64,000 bases of DNA from positions 17,769,418 to 17,833,417 of the forward strand of contig JAJEKV010000010.1 of assembly GCA_021234155.1 (NCBI GenBank), written 5' to 3'. This document shows positions 43,770 through 56,130 of the stretch, one piece after another (positions within the stretch are counted from its first letter, which is position 1; every line of letters starts with the position of its first letter). Both the position numbers and the translations under genes were made by a program. Source of the DNA: Isoetes taiwanensis. Its lineage: Eukaryota; Streptophyta; Lycopodiopsida; Isoetales; Isoetaceae. The notes under the pieces were generated by a model. That model ran no database searches and was not told the DNA's origin. It saw only the letters and a program-made list of their open reading frames with translations.

Positions 43770-44850
43770 AAAGGCTCAAAGATGTTTGCTAAAGAAATAG
43801 ATTATTTTGGTTTTCTCCATCTTATGTTGTTTGATACCAAATGGATTCTAAATCTTGACTAGCAAATGGAATTAAAATGGGATTAGCTGAGGTAGGGCTC
43901 CCGGCAGGATGACCCCTGCAGTAATCATACTGGCCATATCAAAGTATATAGTATTGTTAGCATTTGTCAGCCGCCTATATTCCATTTTATGGCCTTGTAG
44001 CTGACCATGAGATATGGTAGCTTTGTGCTTTGTGGTAGCTACTAGTAAATTGCACAATCAACACATTGCTGTTATACTTTCTGAGGTTTGTTCACATCTC
44101 TCGAAATCCTCATAATAGCCATATCAAAGATATGCTGTTGGCAAATGAACATATTATTATTGGCAGCTTTATCTATTCCTGATACCTATAACTTTTTTAT
44201 TGAGCCACTTGATTTTTTTTCCTTACCTCCAATCTTTCAGCTTGGGAAAGAGAGTATTCTTTAGCTCCACTCTCTCCATATGTGCATAGTGTACCACTAG
44301 GTTGCATATCCATTGAATATCGCCATTTGTTAGATCCAGCAAGGTGAACCCATATACACTAAAAATTAATCACATAGACCACAAAAAGTCTTCCATCACT
44401 TGTTGCACATTAAGACCTTCATTTGCGATATGGTTGAGTCCACAAGGTAGTGCAATTCTGAGTTTGGTACTATGGATGATTTGTAGGCTACAAGTATGCA
44501 CATGTCCTATGGTTTAGTCAATAAGCCTTGGTAAGATTAGGATTTGTGCATGGACATTTGGCCTTATTACCCGTAACAAATATTTTAAATAGTTTATACA
44601 CTTCCTGTTTAAGCGGATCAATGCATTTCCAAGAAAATATAGTGTTTTCCACAAATTCACTACCGTTATCTTGCAATGCTTAAACATGACCATGTTGAAC
44701 ATTTTTCTAACATGAAATTTCCCCATAGCTTTTGAGAAAGAAGTGAGGTGTATAATTTTCTGTTCCTTGTCATCCCTTTGAGAACATAGATGTTTCTTCT
44801 TGTTAATATCCTTGACAATGATCTTGATCATGTCGTATACAATTTTCAAA
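43770..44850. other. Spacer with no recognised gene
   Basis: A minus-strand open stretch at 44849-44514 (KIVYDMIKIIVKDINKKKHL...) has no recognisable domain; the rest is non-coding. May be old element debris. Confidence 0.3.
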
Positions 44851-44854
44851 TGTT

Positions 44855-45460
44855 AGAATTGAGTTGAATTGAATTGATTTTTATCGTCCGTGGAGATTAA
44901 TTGGCGTATGGGACCCAAACAAGGAACTCAACAAGCGTCTTACTTCTAGGATTAAAAAACCCTCGTCCCGAAGGGTTTTCGAAGGAAAAAACTTGGCAGT
45001 AATAGGTCTGCTGAGAAAGTGTACAATGATATATAACAATGGTACATTGTAATGTGTCTCAGTGCATCGTCCGAGGACATAACCGAGTGTGAGTATCCAT
45101 GATGTCCCGGAGATAAGATCCTAACGAGCCCATTGATGTGTATCCAACAGTGCATGCAGCTGCTGGTTAGGCAGAATCAAGTCATCATAGCTGGCGCGAA
45201 TGTGACTGACAATGCTGCAGAGTGTGGCTTTCATCTTCAACACGCTGCTAGCAACACAGACACAACCCGTGCCTCCCGAACCCATCTGCCTATCTCATGC
45301 ACCTGTGCAAATGGAAGCTATCAATCTGTACTTTTTCAGTGGCAAATGTGCACGAAGGTAAAGCTGTGGACACATGCAAGCGTGGGGTTGATCTGGGCCT
45401 TATAATGCGTTGTCTTAACATGTTCAAGGGCATCAATATCCCAAAGTTTGCTGAGCAAGC
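44855..45460 (-). mobile_element. 5'-truncated LINE fragment, left piece
   Basis: Matches the 3' region of the LINE at 31.7-32.2 kb (for example GATAAGATCCTARCGAGCCC and CAGTGCATGCAGCTG). The minus-strand 3' end is a short TTGAATTGAATTGA-type tail at 44855-44880. It is interrupted at 45460 by an LTR element and resumes at 48397. Confidence 0.75.
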
Positions 45461-46075
45461 TGATACGGAGCGGCTTGGGGGAGCGGTTCAAGCCCAACAA
45501 GGATCTACTGGCGTAAAAAAAAAATGGAACATGTGGAGGGAAATAATATTTTCTCAAAGAATATATGCTATAACATGGCTGATAACGGGGTTCGAGCGTT
45601 ACAGCCAAGAACTGTCGCCCAGTCTTTCGAAATTGATCCGGATCTGCATAGAACACCGTGAATCTAAAAAAAAGGGCCGTCTAATTATTCCTTGTCGATT
45701 CCTATCTGCCTGATTTACCTTGCTTGTTCCTCCTAAGATATTTCTGAATGCTAAAAAAGGTCGATCTCAGAGAAAGGCTTTTCCATCTGTATAAATCTGT
45801 GAAGAACTTTGAACTAAAGCATTCGACCCAGCCTTGTTAACAGCCTTCGTTCCTGTTTTAAACTACCAAAATACCCTGCCATAGCCGTTGCCAGAGCAAA
45901 CTGATTATAGCTCAGACTTGAAGATCCTTGTTGAACAAGATAAAGATTTCTTGTGTGTGCTTGAGCCCGGTTGGGTGGTTAAAGAGAGCTCTTATCAAGT
46001 TGTGCAGGTTTCATGTCAATTATTTACTTTTGAATAACTGAATTCTATTTTCTTTTGTTCATTCTTTATTCTACA
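45461..46075 (+). repeat. 5' LTR of the gag-only element
   Basis: About 615 bp, direct repeat of 47734-48345. Its 3' end is taken at TTCTACA, six bases before the primer-binding site. The right copy carries about 50 bp more before GTATCA, so the exact end is uncertain. Confidence 0.8.
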
Positions 46076-46119
46076 GTTCGGTGGTATCAGAGCCTAGATT
46101 CCATCATATATCCTGTGCA

Positions 46120-47212
46120 ATGGCCAACCGCTTTAATATTCCTGATAATTAGTACCAGCAGGTGCTAAGAACTGCGGATTTTATAGCTAAACAAATTGCT
46201 AATCAAATTGCTCTACCACCACCCACATCTGAGCAAGACTATCAAACCAAATTGGAGCAAATAGCATTACTTTATGGATTTTTACCTAGTAGCTCCTAGC
46301 AGCCTTCACTTCCAAATTATCCTCCACCTGTTAATATGCCTCCGCCTATGAATTCCCCACCAAATTTTTCCAATACAATTAATGCTTCAACCAGGGTTAA
46401 GTGGTTGGAGAAAGTGGAGGGCATGCCGACTTTCTCAGCTGAAAAGAGGAGTCCCCCTAGAGTTATGGGATTCTTAGCCTCATGAGAAAGTTTTTTTGAA
46501 AGAGTTCGTGCAACCAAATTGCAAAAACTTCAGGCAATGGATAAATATCTTACAGATGTAGCCCGAATTTGGTGGCAGGGAAGAAAGAGGATGGCTCCTG
46601 TGATTAAGACGTGGCAATAATTCAAAAGAGCTTTTGAAAGTCATAATATACATGCAAGCTACTATGCAGATCTGAGAAGGGAGTGGGATATATTCACACA
46701 AGGGGAACGAGAATCTGTTTATCAGTATACAAGCGAGTTTAACCACTTATTGGTACAAATGGAAGGTCTCAGCGATAAAGAATTAATAAGGAAATTTATG
46801 TCTGGCTTAAGGGACGAACTATATGCAGAACTTAGACTCATTGAACCACAAACATTGGATGAAGCAGTACGAAAAGCCGAAACTGCAGAAAGAAAGTTCA
46901 ATCCTAAGGAAGCAAAGTATGATATATCAGAAGGTTACCCCCAAGAGAATAATGGCAAGCACGACACTGATAAGGCAAATAACAAGGGGGCAAAAAAAAG
47001 TTAGATTCAACGATGATCGTAGAGATTGAAATACCCGGAACAAGAATACAGATCAACATACAACTCAGGATAGGACAAATGCCCCAGAAAGAGGTTGCTT
47101 GCTATATATGCGGTGGACCTCATTTCAATGCTTTTTGCCCAATGAAGCAGACCCTGCAGACAAATCTCAAACTGAAGCTCCCAAGAAGAAGGAAGACAAG
47201 GGAAAAGTGTTG
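46120..47212 (+). pseudogene. Retrotransposon gag (capsid and zinc knuckle)
   Basis: Starts MANRFNIPDN near 46121. A Pro-rich segment is followed by the capsid core with KWLEKVEGMPTF, ARIWWQGRKR, FTQGERESVYQYTSEFNHLL, LIRKFMSGLRDELYAEL and QTLDEAVRKAETAE; the last two motifs are typical of plant Gypsy gag. Then comes a zinc knuckle CYICGGPHFNAFC with three rather than four residues before His. Stops near 46151, 46300, 46485 and 46620 and a frameshift near 47000 inactivate it. No protease or polymerase follows. Confidence 0.85.
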
Positions 47213-47733
47213 ATGCATACTATTGCAGAAACATCTGACAGTTCCCACGTGAAATTTGACAAAGCTATCTAAGAGAAGCCGATTAACTACCGTTCATTTA
47301 TCTTGATTTGGTTTATGTTTTAGTAGGCTGTGTATGACTGCCTGAGTATATGAGATCATTTATTTGAATAGAATAATTTTTTTTTTTATTGCTTTCTAAT
47401 GGAAGGAAATTATCTTTCTTGATCAAGTTACTTGGAAATAATTAACTTGGATGCCTAGAAAGGGATTTACTTTCTGTTCGAGTAGGAAACCTACCTGGAA
47501 CATCAGAAAGGCTGGAAATGCCATGACTTTTCAAGTGAGGGACGCCTGCTTGATGGATCAGTATGGATTTTTTCTGTTCAAGTGCGGACCATGCTTTGAA
47601 GGATCAGAAAAAGAACATTCCTAGGGACGTAAAAGGAATAACACACTTCTCTCATGATAATCAAAAGGGTTTGATAAATTTCTTTCAGGTTATAGAGCGA
47701 TCGAGGTCGATCGACTGAAAGAAGGGAAGGACT

Positions 47734-48396
47734 TGATACGGAGCGGCTCGAGGGAGCGGTTCAAGCCCAACAAGGATCTACTGGAATAAAAAAATATGTA
47801 ACATGTGGAGGGAAATAATATTTTCTCAAAGAATATATGCTATAGCATGGCTAATAATGGGGGTCGAGCGTTACAGCCCAAGAATTGTTGCCCAGTCTTC
47901 CGGAATTGATCCAGATCTGCGTTGAACACCTTGAATCTCAAAAAAAGGGCCACCTAGTTATTACTTGCCGATTCCTATCTGCCTGATTTACCTTGCCTTT
48001 TCTTCCTAAGATATTCCCGGATGTTAAAAAAGGTCGATCTCAGAAAACGGCTTTCTGTGTAAATCTGTGAAGAACTCTGAACTAAAGGATTCGACCCAAC
48101 CTTGTTAATAGCCTTCGTTCCTATTTTAAACTACTGGAATACCCTGCCATAGCCGTTGCCAGAGCAGCCTGATTATAGCTGAAACTTGAAGATCTTTGTT
48201 GAAGACAAAATAAAGATTTCTTGTGTGTGCTTGAGCCCGGTTGGGTGGTTAAAGAGAGCTCTTATCAAGCTGTGCAGGCTTCATGCCGATTGTTTACTTC
48301 TGAATAATTGAATTCTATTTTCTTTTGTTCATTCTTTATTTTACAGTTGGTTGTAATCTGAGATTACCCATTATTGCAATTCCTTCAATTGTATCA
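47734..48396 (+). repeat. 3' LTR of the gag-only element
   Basis: Starts TGATACGGAGCGGCTCGAGG; aligned to the left LTR to TTTTACA at 48345, then about 50 bp unique sequence to CAATTGTATCA at 48396, after which LINE sequence resumes. Confidence 0.8.
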
Positions 48397-48480
48397 GAAG
48401 CAAGCATCTAGGTATTTCCCCACCTGATGGTGGTCCCCTCAGTTTCAACTTGGATGCACCTGTGCTCTTGTACTGTGGCA
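48397..48480 (-). mobile_element. LINE fragment, right piece
   Basis: GAAGCAAGCATCTAGG onward matches 32143-32215 of the other LINE copy and ends near 48475, its 5' truncation point. Confidence 0.75.
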
Positions 48481-48779
48481 AAAAAATATCAGTTTTAAGC
48501 AAACATGAAAATAGTGAGGAATTTCACTTTTCGGTAGCTTACGAGTCACCAAAGCCTACAATGTCTCAAGCATGAATGGTGCCTCTAGCCTTTGCATCAC
48601 CTTGAATACTTTGCAAGTAGGTTGTTAATGGAAGAAGCAAACTATTATTCGCCTTTGCCTTTGTAGTTCTGGGAGAATGCACATTCATAGTGTGTAAACA
48701 ACATCATTGAATATTTTTAGAGGTTTTTTATTAGCAAAAAGTTATACCCATGCCAAAAAAAAGAATAATAAGAAAGAGT

Positions 48780-50250
48780 TAAGCTCATATCTAAATTAGC
48801 TGGCCTACCAGTTATTGAAATTGATCATAATATTCAGTTGCAGTATGTGCAGAATCTTGTGTCTCATGCGATTGTTTGCCATTTCACTGGACAATTTCTT
48901 GATCTCAGAGAATTTGGCTTTTGGCTAAAGCATCATTTGTAGAGAATATGCCTTCTTCAGTATGCATCTTTGAGGGTCTTGAATAAGGAGAATAATTTTT
49001 TTCTAGTTATATTTGACTCCTCACTTGTAGTTGATAGGCTTGCAGAGCATGGCATTGCACATAATTTTAGCCATACAATTTAGGTGAGTGACCCAAAAGG
49101 GTTTATTTTGGGCTTGAAGCATACATATACTCTCACCTAGAGGGTTTTTTTTGTGACTTTGGTATATGTGGCTGAAATGGGGATTTTTTGAAGATTTCTA
49201 GAGCGTATACAAGGGGGTTTTTGGCGACCCCTTGCATGCACATACCTCCTATATCCCTTGGGGCATTGATCCTCTTTGGGGGCATTATCTTCTATTTTAT
49301 GCACCTGGATTTTTGCCTAGTAAGTCAGGTGCACTGTGCATGCCTTGTTGGTTTGCATTGGAGGATTTCCCTAATTTCAGATTTTATGATTGCCATTGCT
49401 AGCGTGTTGGTTATGCATCTCGCCCATTCTATTGTTAATGGTCCTCGAATTTATGTGTCTCTTCCTGTTGGTGTTTCTATTCCTCTATCAGTTACGGTTA
49501 AGAGTGGCCCTCTTTTTTTGAAGTACAAATTACGTCTGCTTAATGGACCAGAGCTTGCCAAGATATTTTCCAATGTTGAGTCTCTTGCTATTTATATATC
49601 TGGGTGGACTTTTGTCTCTAGCTCTCCAATTGCTTCTATTCCATGCCATATACCATCTACCTCAGTTGCATGTCCTGTTGTATCACCTTGTCCTCCGTCA
49701 ACTTCTACACCAGCTACTATGCCTTCTTCTCAAGTTGTTTCTGCACCACACTGCCTTCTAGTTGATCTTCCTCTCAGCTTATGTCACCAGACCCTCTTAG
49801 TGAGGAACAACATTCTCGCCTTCAAGACATTGCTCGCAAACAAGAACTATTGGAAGATGGGTGGTCTTCTCCACGCATGAGGAAGGCTGCACATCGCAAA
49901 AATTGTTGTTCCTTTCAGTCTATAGATCTAGTATCTCCTGCTATTGTTACAATGGACATTCGTCCACTTGATCCATTGGCATTGCGATAATAGAGGATAG
50001 ATCCAGTTGCTATTAGAAATTCTATGGATGTGGAACATAGATCTAGTTAGCTTTATTTATATCGAAGATATGCATATTATTCTTCTCTTTTGAGAAGAAA
50101 GTAATTTGATTTGTATTATGTTGTCATGCTTAGATGGGTGGCACTGCTCAGCTGGATCAATTTGCATTGTATCATGTATTGTGCTTGAGAGTTATTAAGA
50201 AAGTCTGACGTCCTTTAAAAAAGAAAAAAAAAAAGAAAGAAAAAAAAAAT
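48780..50250 (+). mobile_element. L1-type LINE ORF1 remnant with poly-A tail
   Basis: Plus-strand pieces, YVQNLVSHAIVCHFTGQFLD, FGFWLKHH, NNFFLVIFDSS and RIYVSLPVGVSIPLSV, follow the pattern of the plant L1 ORF1 domain (DUF4283: AIIC.F.G ... GFF.v.F ... RiyvElDL). An open stretch 49188-49880 covers the later part. The element ends in an A/G-rich run at 50217-50249. Many stops. Assignment is by pattern memory. Confidence 0.5.
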
Positions 50251-50639
50251 CATGCAAAACAGTACAGGAGTATTGGCTTAGTTGCATACAAGGTACATTA
50301 AGGAGGATAGAATATGTACAAAAATATATAAAAAAGTTGACTATGGGCAGAGATTACGTACAAGAGTTTACTAGTAGAAATATTTGGAATAGATGTAGAG
50401 GGATGGATGGGATGTGGTTTTTTGCTATAAACAATGGTAAGTAAGAGGTTTTGCCAGACCACAGGACTGCAAATGGCAATTCCATTACACATATAGGTGA
50501 ATCTCCAGGGCAAATTCACTCCTAAATCTGTCCATTTCCTCAAAGCGTTTGCCTTTTTTTCTCATATCCAACTTTTCCACCTTCAAACCTTTTCATTCAG
50601 GCAATCTAATGGCTTCTATCAGAGTCATAGAAAGAAAAA

Positions 50640-51950
50640 TCTTCTTTTTTTTTTTTGAGGGTAAGATTTTTATATTAATAGTAAATGGATTACATTTATT
50701 TGAGGCTCCACAATAGGCCTGATAGGAAGAATTTTACCACAGAATCCCAAATAGATTAAGTAGGAAGAATTAGCACTTTTGAAGCAATCACCATGCTGGA
50801 AGCCATCATAAGATGATGTCTTTGTACTATGGTCAAAGCAACCTTGACCTCTTCCTCTTCACAAAGAGAAGGATACGAGCGTCCGCCTTCAAATCAACCA
50901 GTACTAGAGGGCATGGCCCTCTTCCCATCTGCTGCAACTACTACAGGAATTCAGCTACGGTCATGGAGCCCTACTAGACAAAATTCAGCCATATCTTAAA
51001 GCTCAAACCGAAATATTTACTTGGAAGAACCAGGTCTTTCAGCACGGATACTAAAGTACCTGTCACCCCATTCTAATAGCTACCTCACCCTCTTCGTTAC
51101 AGCAAAAGTACTATGGACCATACCTTTTTTCCCAGAAGAGTAAAAGCAAGCGATTCATACTTTCCTGAAGTGAAGAGTACTACAGAAGAAAGCTTGTTGC
51201 ATTTCCAAAGAAAATCATCATAGACCTGCTTCCAACTAGATGTTGCAGTTCCCCAGACTTGGATCTAAGAACAGCTTCATTTTTTCCACATGAAAAAGGA
51301 TAAAACACCACTATAATACATGTAGTAAAGGCCATCTGAAGGACCCCCACCGAATAATGCAAGTATGTGAAGGTTTTAAGGGAGTAACCATCCTTCCATG
51401 CGTTAACTTGGCCTGAGCAACCATCTTGCATAGTTGTACTACAAGAGATCAATCTTCTTGAGCGCCATTCTTTTTAAGGGTTTCTTCACAATTCTCGATT
51501 TTTATGTACATGGATCTCATGCGTTGGGTACTCCCGCAAGCCATGAAGTCAATGATCTTTGTTTCAACAAGCAGGGGCATGGTTCTGAGTTTATAAATAG
51601 GTTGGGCGCTGTTACAAAACAACTTCTTTCCTAGAATCCTTACATCATTTACTGAAAAGGAGTAGCAATGACAATTATTGGTTTGGTCTGCCACGACATT
51701 TTTGGTTGTTAGAATAAAATGGATGAGTTTTACTTCAAATTGGGTAAGAATTTTACTTCGGTTGTGCCAAAGAGAGCTTGTAACCTCCCATGGTTTGATA
51801 CTTCCTATATAAGAGATCCGACCTCCATAGCTTAAAATTCCTTGCCAGCACATAAACTGTCTCCCTCTCATAAAAGAAATTCAACGAAAAATCGTACCAA
51901 AAATTTATACCCAGGAAAAAGTACCAAAAATGTGTACCCAAAAAGAAAAA
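50640..51950 (-). mobile_element. L1-type LINE reverse transcriptase 3' remnant
   Basis: The minus-strand stretch 51871-51449 has WQGILSYGGRISYIGSI, the conserved LS..GR..LI block after plant LINE reverse transcriptase, and LWHNRSKILTQFEVKLIHFI; 51452-51180 may continue it. Decayed. No tail or target duplication resolved. Confidence 0.4.
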
Positions 51951-52519
51951 AAAAAGGACGTACGCATCATTTTAATGAGAGCAAATAAGGAATCGAACCC
52001 CGCATAAAAGAGTTATATATGGGTAGAATATTAATGGTTTACAATATAATTGGTAGGAACTCTAGATTTGCAATCTCACGTTCCTCCAGTAAAGCTTTTG
52101 CTAGTATTTCATGCCGATTCTGAGCATAAACCATTCACTGAAGAACTATTTCATAAAGACATCACTAGTTAGAACATCATCTATCTAAATTCACAATAAA
52201 AAGAAACTGAAAGGAATAAATGTATGAACACCTACAAAGGTCACTTTTTTTCCTTGGACGAAGCATAAAACAAATGCCATCACACGTAAACCACAACTCT
52301 AGTCATCCTTTTGTTTCACAACTTTTGTCCATTGAATTTTAAATTTGTCCTTGTGCTTGTTGGACTCTGTGGCAATCCATGTTAGAAGATGCATGTATAT
52401 CCTGGTAAAGCAAAGAATATATTAGATTCCTAGGACAAAACATATCTGAAGAAATCCCGCTTGCCTTTTAATGATAGAAACATCAGATTGATGTCCTCAA
52501 AAAGTTGTTTGCAAGCATT

Positions 52520-52830
52520 TTATGGAGCGCCGTATATATCGGACGCCGACATGTTATAGCCACGGGCATATCCGTGGAATATCCGTGTCTTTGACATGTT
52601 ATAGCCACGCCAAAAATTACACGACGTTTTTGTTGACTTAGCAGATTTTGCCATTTAAGGCTGGCTATAACATGCCCACGTCCAACATTTACCGCAATGG
52701 GCATTTTATAACGCTAAGAGCCGGTTCACATGCAACAATGGGACCCTGTTATACCCTTTGTAAATTTGTGATGGTCTGCGATGGTGGGCGTAAAATGGCG
52801 TGGCATTTTACACGATGGTGAAGGTGGCGA
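52520..52830. repeat. Inverted-repeat-rich region (TTATAGCCACG motifs)
   Basis: ACATGTTATAGCCACG occurs near 52548 and 52594, and its inverse GGCTATAACATGCCCACG near 52662, giving a foldback of about 110 bp. Probably a small decayed MITE. Confidence 0.45.
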
Positions 52831-53109
52831 TGATGGTGCATGTGAATCCAGCCTAAGCCCTAATGTACCTAGTGTGTTGTATTTAATGTTGGATTGGACT
52901 TGAAGCATGCATGTAGTTCTAGCTAGTCTAGTAGATTGTCTTGGTCGGTCGGTCCATCGGTCGGTCCGAAATTATTTATGCTTCTGTCAAGTGGCATCAA
53001 TAATTACATTATGGAGTTTCCATCCAATAAAGAACAACCTACGAGGCACTCTCGCATGGGATTACGCCAACTGTTACAGGAAAAAATTGGACGCCTGTAA
53101 CGGCGGATT

Positions 53110-56100
53110 CTAGAGTACGTGACCTCTCTCAGTTTTGTTGCAAAAATACTTGTTCTTTTATCTTGGGGAAAGATATATTCTTGCAGCCGGATGTTTGTCT
53201 TTTTCAGACTGCCGTTTGTGTTTTGCCGGAATTCTGTTGAGACTTCGGGCCAACAGGTACATATTTATTTTATCAGTTTATCTAATCCATAAGATACTGG
53301 GTTGATCATTAACTAGATTCATAGATTGATCATTGACTAGATTCATATGTCATTTTCTTTTGACTGAAAAAATGTTGGAAACTTTGGTCCTCTGCTATTT
53401 CCTTTCGCTGCCACGATGTTAGAAGCTTAGAGTAGATGGATGAAGGTATAGATGATTTAAGAATTCCGTAGTCTATGCATCAGGGCTATTCTTTTCTATA
53501 TGAATTGGATGCAGATTGTATAACCATAACATGCTTGGATGACCCTAACTAGGTGTGTTCAATCTCATGTGCTAGAAATCCCAATGTTTGTTTACAAGAC
53601 TGCTAGTCGTTACTTTCATGAGGTATAAGTTGCACTGCAGACATATACCTAGCTTTACGAAATGTTTCTTATCCATGATGAGGTTTGGACATTTTCCTCA
53701 TTATGGTTGCTTAAAGCATTGAGATGCACAGCAGCATTGGAACCACCAATGCTCATTTTCAATAATAATGACATGAGTTGAGGGACCAGCATTGGCCTGA
53801 CTCATGCCATGACATGTTATTGTCGTAATAAGATTTCGAGGAGCCATGTCTTTAACATTTGTAGGGATATCTATAAGGGCTGCAAGAAATGATATTCCTG
53901 CTGCTACCACAAGCCTTGTGTTTAACGTGCACAGGATCCACTTTGAGCATTTAGAAAAGTTGCATAGGCTCAGTCTCCTTAAGACCTGCATACGTTGAAT
54001 AGCACCTTCCATCACGGACAAGGATATATTCCTGTCTATACAAAATTCACATGCACAAAAATTGCTCAATCTGACCATCGTTTGCCTCGGTGAGAAATGG
54101 TGTCCTCCATCTTCATCTCAAATCTATGACTCGTCATGAATAACGTCTTCTCCGCATTAAGAAATGTACCTTTGGAGAATCATGTAATAATGAAAAGGCA
54201 ATGTGCAGATACAGTAACTAATTGATGAAAAAAGGTACTAAATCTCTTTGCATTAGCATGTTGTTTAGTAATGTCATATAGAGGTACGTATTAATGTCAG
54301 ACTCAATATTAGATCTGGGTTTTGGTGAATACATGATCATCCCTTATGTTTTTGTAAGTATACTGACATTTAAGCTCTAACTGCTGACAGAAGAAAAGAA
54401 ACAGAGTGAATGAATATCATCCGCACATTTTCTAGTTCTGGACTGCAGGTAGAGTCACCATTCTGTGAGTGCCACCCTGCCCCTTGCAACAAATTCTTCA
54501 TGCTTCACTCCAGCTGGGCATTTCAAGCTCTGGTGATAGCGTATCATCAGCTTCAGGCTTGACATGCCAAACTACATGAGAAGACAACAAAAAAAGTATG
54601 CATAATTTGCTCTGTCTATAATGCAAACCAAGATGCTTTCGCATGATGACCCACGTAGCTGATGCTACTGACACTACGCGTCTAATGTTGAATGCAAGTG
54701 ATAGAAATGTAACGGTGAGCATTCTTTTTGCAGACTTAAATTTATGAAGTACATTATAGGTGCTATCACAGGCTCACAAGCAACACAGTTACAAATCCAT
54801 TTATAGTCCATTTGCCTTTTCTATAGGTGCTATCACATGGTCACAATCAGAATAAAACCGGAATTTAATGTATAGAATGCAATCCTGTGCTTATGCTGGT
54901 TATCAGCAAATTAAAGGAGCTTTTTTCTTGACTCAGCAAATACAATTTGGTATATGGTTTTATTGGCACCTCTTGCTTCAAGCAAGTACATTCGTGCAAG
55001 TTTAAGCTTCGAACGTTTGGAATTGTGTTTGAGCAAATGGCTATGCATATCATCATTTCCTAGAGCAGTATATTCACATCATGGGAACTAAACTTGCTTA
55101 TCCTAATTTGTCTAGAAAATGTTGAAGGTATAGCTCTTGATGTAGTAACATTCTTGCAGTTTTCTAGTTGCAGGAAATTGATACAATTTTTTCTTCCATG
55201 AGTGAAGTTCATATGATCTCAGGCACTTTGGAGCATCATAATTGCATTGTCAATCTTTTTGGGCAGTCATAGATGTAGAAGGGGCTGAAAGTGTCATTAA
55301 CAATAACCTAACATCACATTGTTGATTGCCCAGGTTGTTCATGTTGCAAAATTTACGCACGTGCTTACTTCCTCTGTTACATGTGAATCGAAGGTCCAAT
55401 GTCATAGTGATTTGAGTAAATTCTTATTAAAGTAGTTGTTTAGTTTTGAACTCTCTAGTTCATCCATTATGCTTGAATAAGATTATGAATATGAAATTTT
55501 ATTCAACCATGCAAATTCCACCATTGAGGTAGTAGCTTCGAAATGTGGACTCCATCAAGGACATGTAACCTCAAAATTGCTATGAATCTCTAAAGATAAA
55601 AAACATAATGTCATGTCTCAAATCCATCTCATAAAAAAATTGCAGAAAGAAAGGGCACAATATTGAATGGGTTGATTGGCATCCCATGTAGGAAGTTTCT
55701 TGTTATGGCCAATAGATTCGAGTGAGAAAAGAGTATGCTCCACGCATGTGTGAGTGATTGAAACGCAAATCAAGCCTTTGAGTCACAGTTCTCTTATTAA
55801 AAAGACACATATTTGCAACATTCAAGTTGACAATATGATAGCTTGTATGTTGCTTTTCAGATTATAGCTCGGAGCTCTTATTGTGTTAATTTTCAATGTC
55901 GGACTCGAAGAATATATTGCATTGGATGTTACAAGAGAATGCAATAGAATATTGTGTGTAAAATATTTTAGTTTTCTTTTTCCTTTTTTATGCAATATCT
56001 CTAGGTGGCTGCAAATGCGCCCCTAGCTGGACATGATTGATGTATATTTGGTCTCATAGACCCAAGCGGTCTCTCGTAGACGTTAATATAATCTTTCTTT

Positions 56101-56130
56101 CTTATTCTCGCCTTTGGAAATGAGGTCTTG
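53110..56130. other. Upstream region of the TTLL gene, no coding gene seen
   Basis: No supported ORF. CCAACAG|GTACAT near 53257 resembles a leader-exon donor, and TTTGGAAATGAG near 56123 could be the acceptor, so most of this may be a leader intron of the TTLL gene. Not demonstrable from sequence alone. Confidence 0.3.

Larger units (their letters stand above)
45461..48396 (+). mobile_element. Gag-only LTR retrotransposon nested in a LINE
   Basis: LTRs at 45461-46075 and 47734-48345/48396 start TGATACGGAGCGG; the right copy ends GTATCA, the inverted repeat of TGATAC. A primer-binding site TGGTATCAGAGCC (initiator methionine tRNA type) lies at 46082, and a polypurine tract GAAAGAAGGGAAGGACT precedes the right LTR. 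The flanks CAAGC and GAAGC look like a 5-bp duplication with one change, because the intact LINE reads GAGGAAGCAAGC there. The 1.66-kb interior encodes only gag, so it is a non-autonomous (TR-GAG-like) element. Confidence 0.85.

Noticed and set aside
53701-54078. Minus-strand 125-codon ORF as a gene
   Set aside because: No domain, no promoter and no supporting splice sites; composition like the surrounding non-coding DNA.
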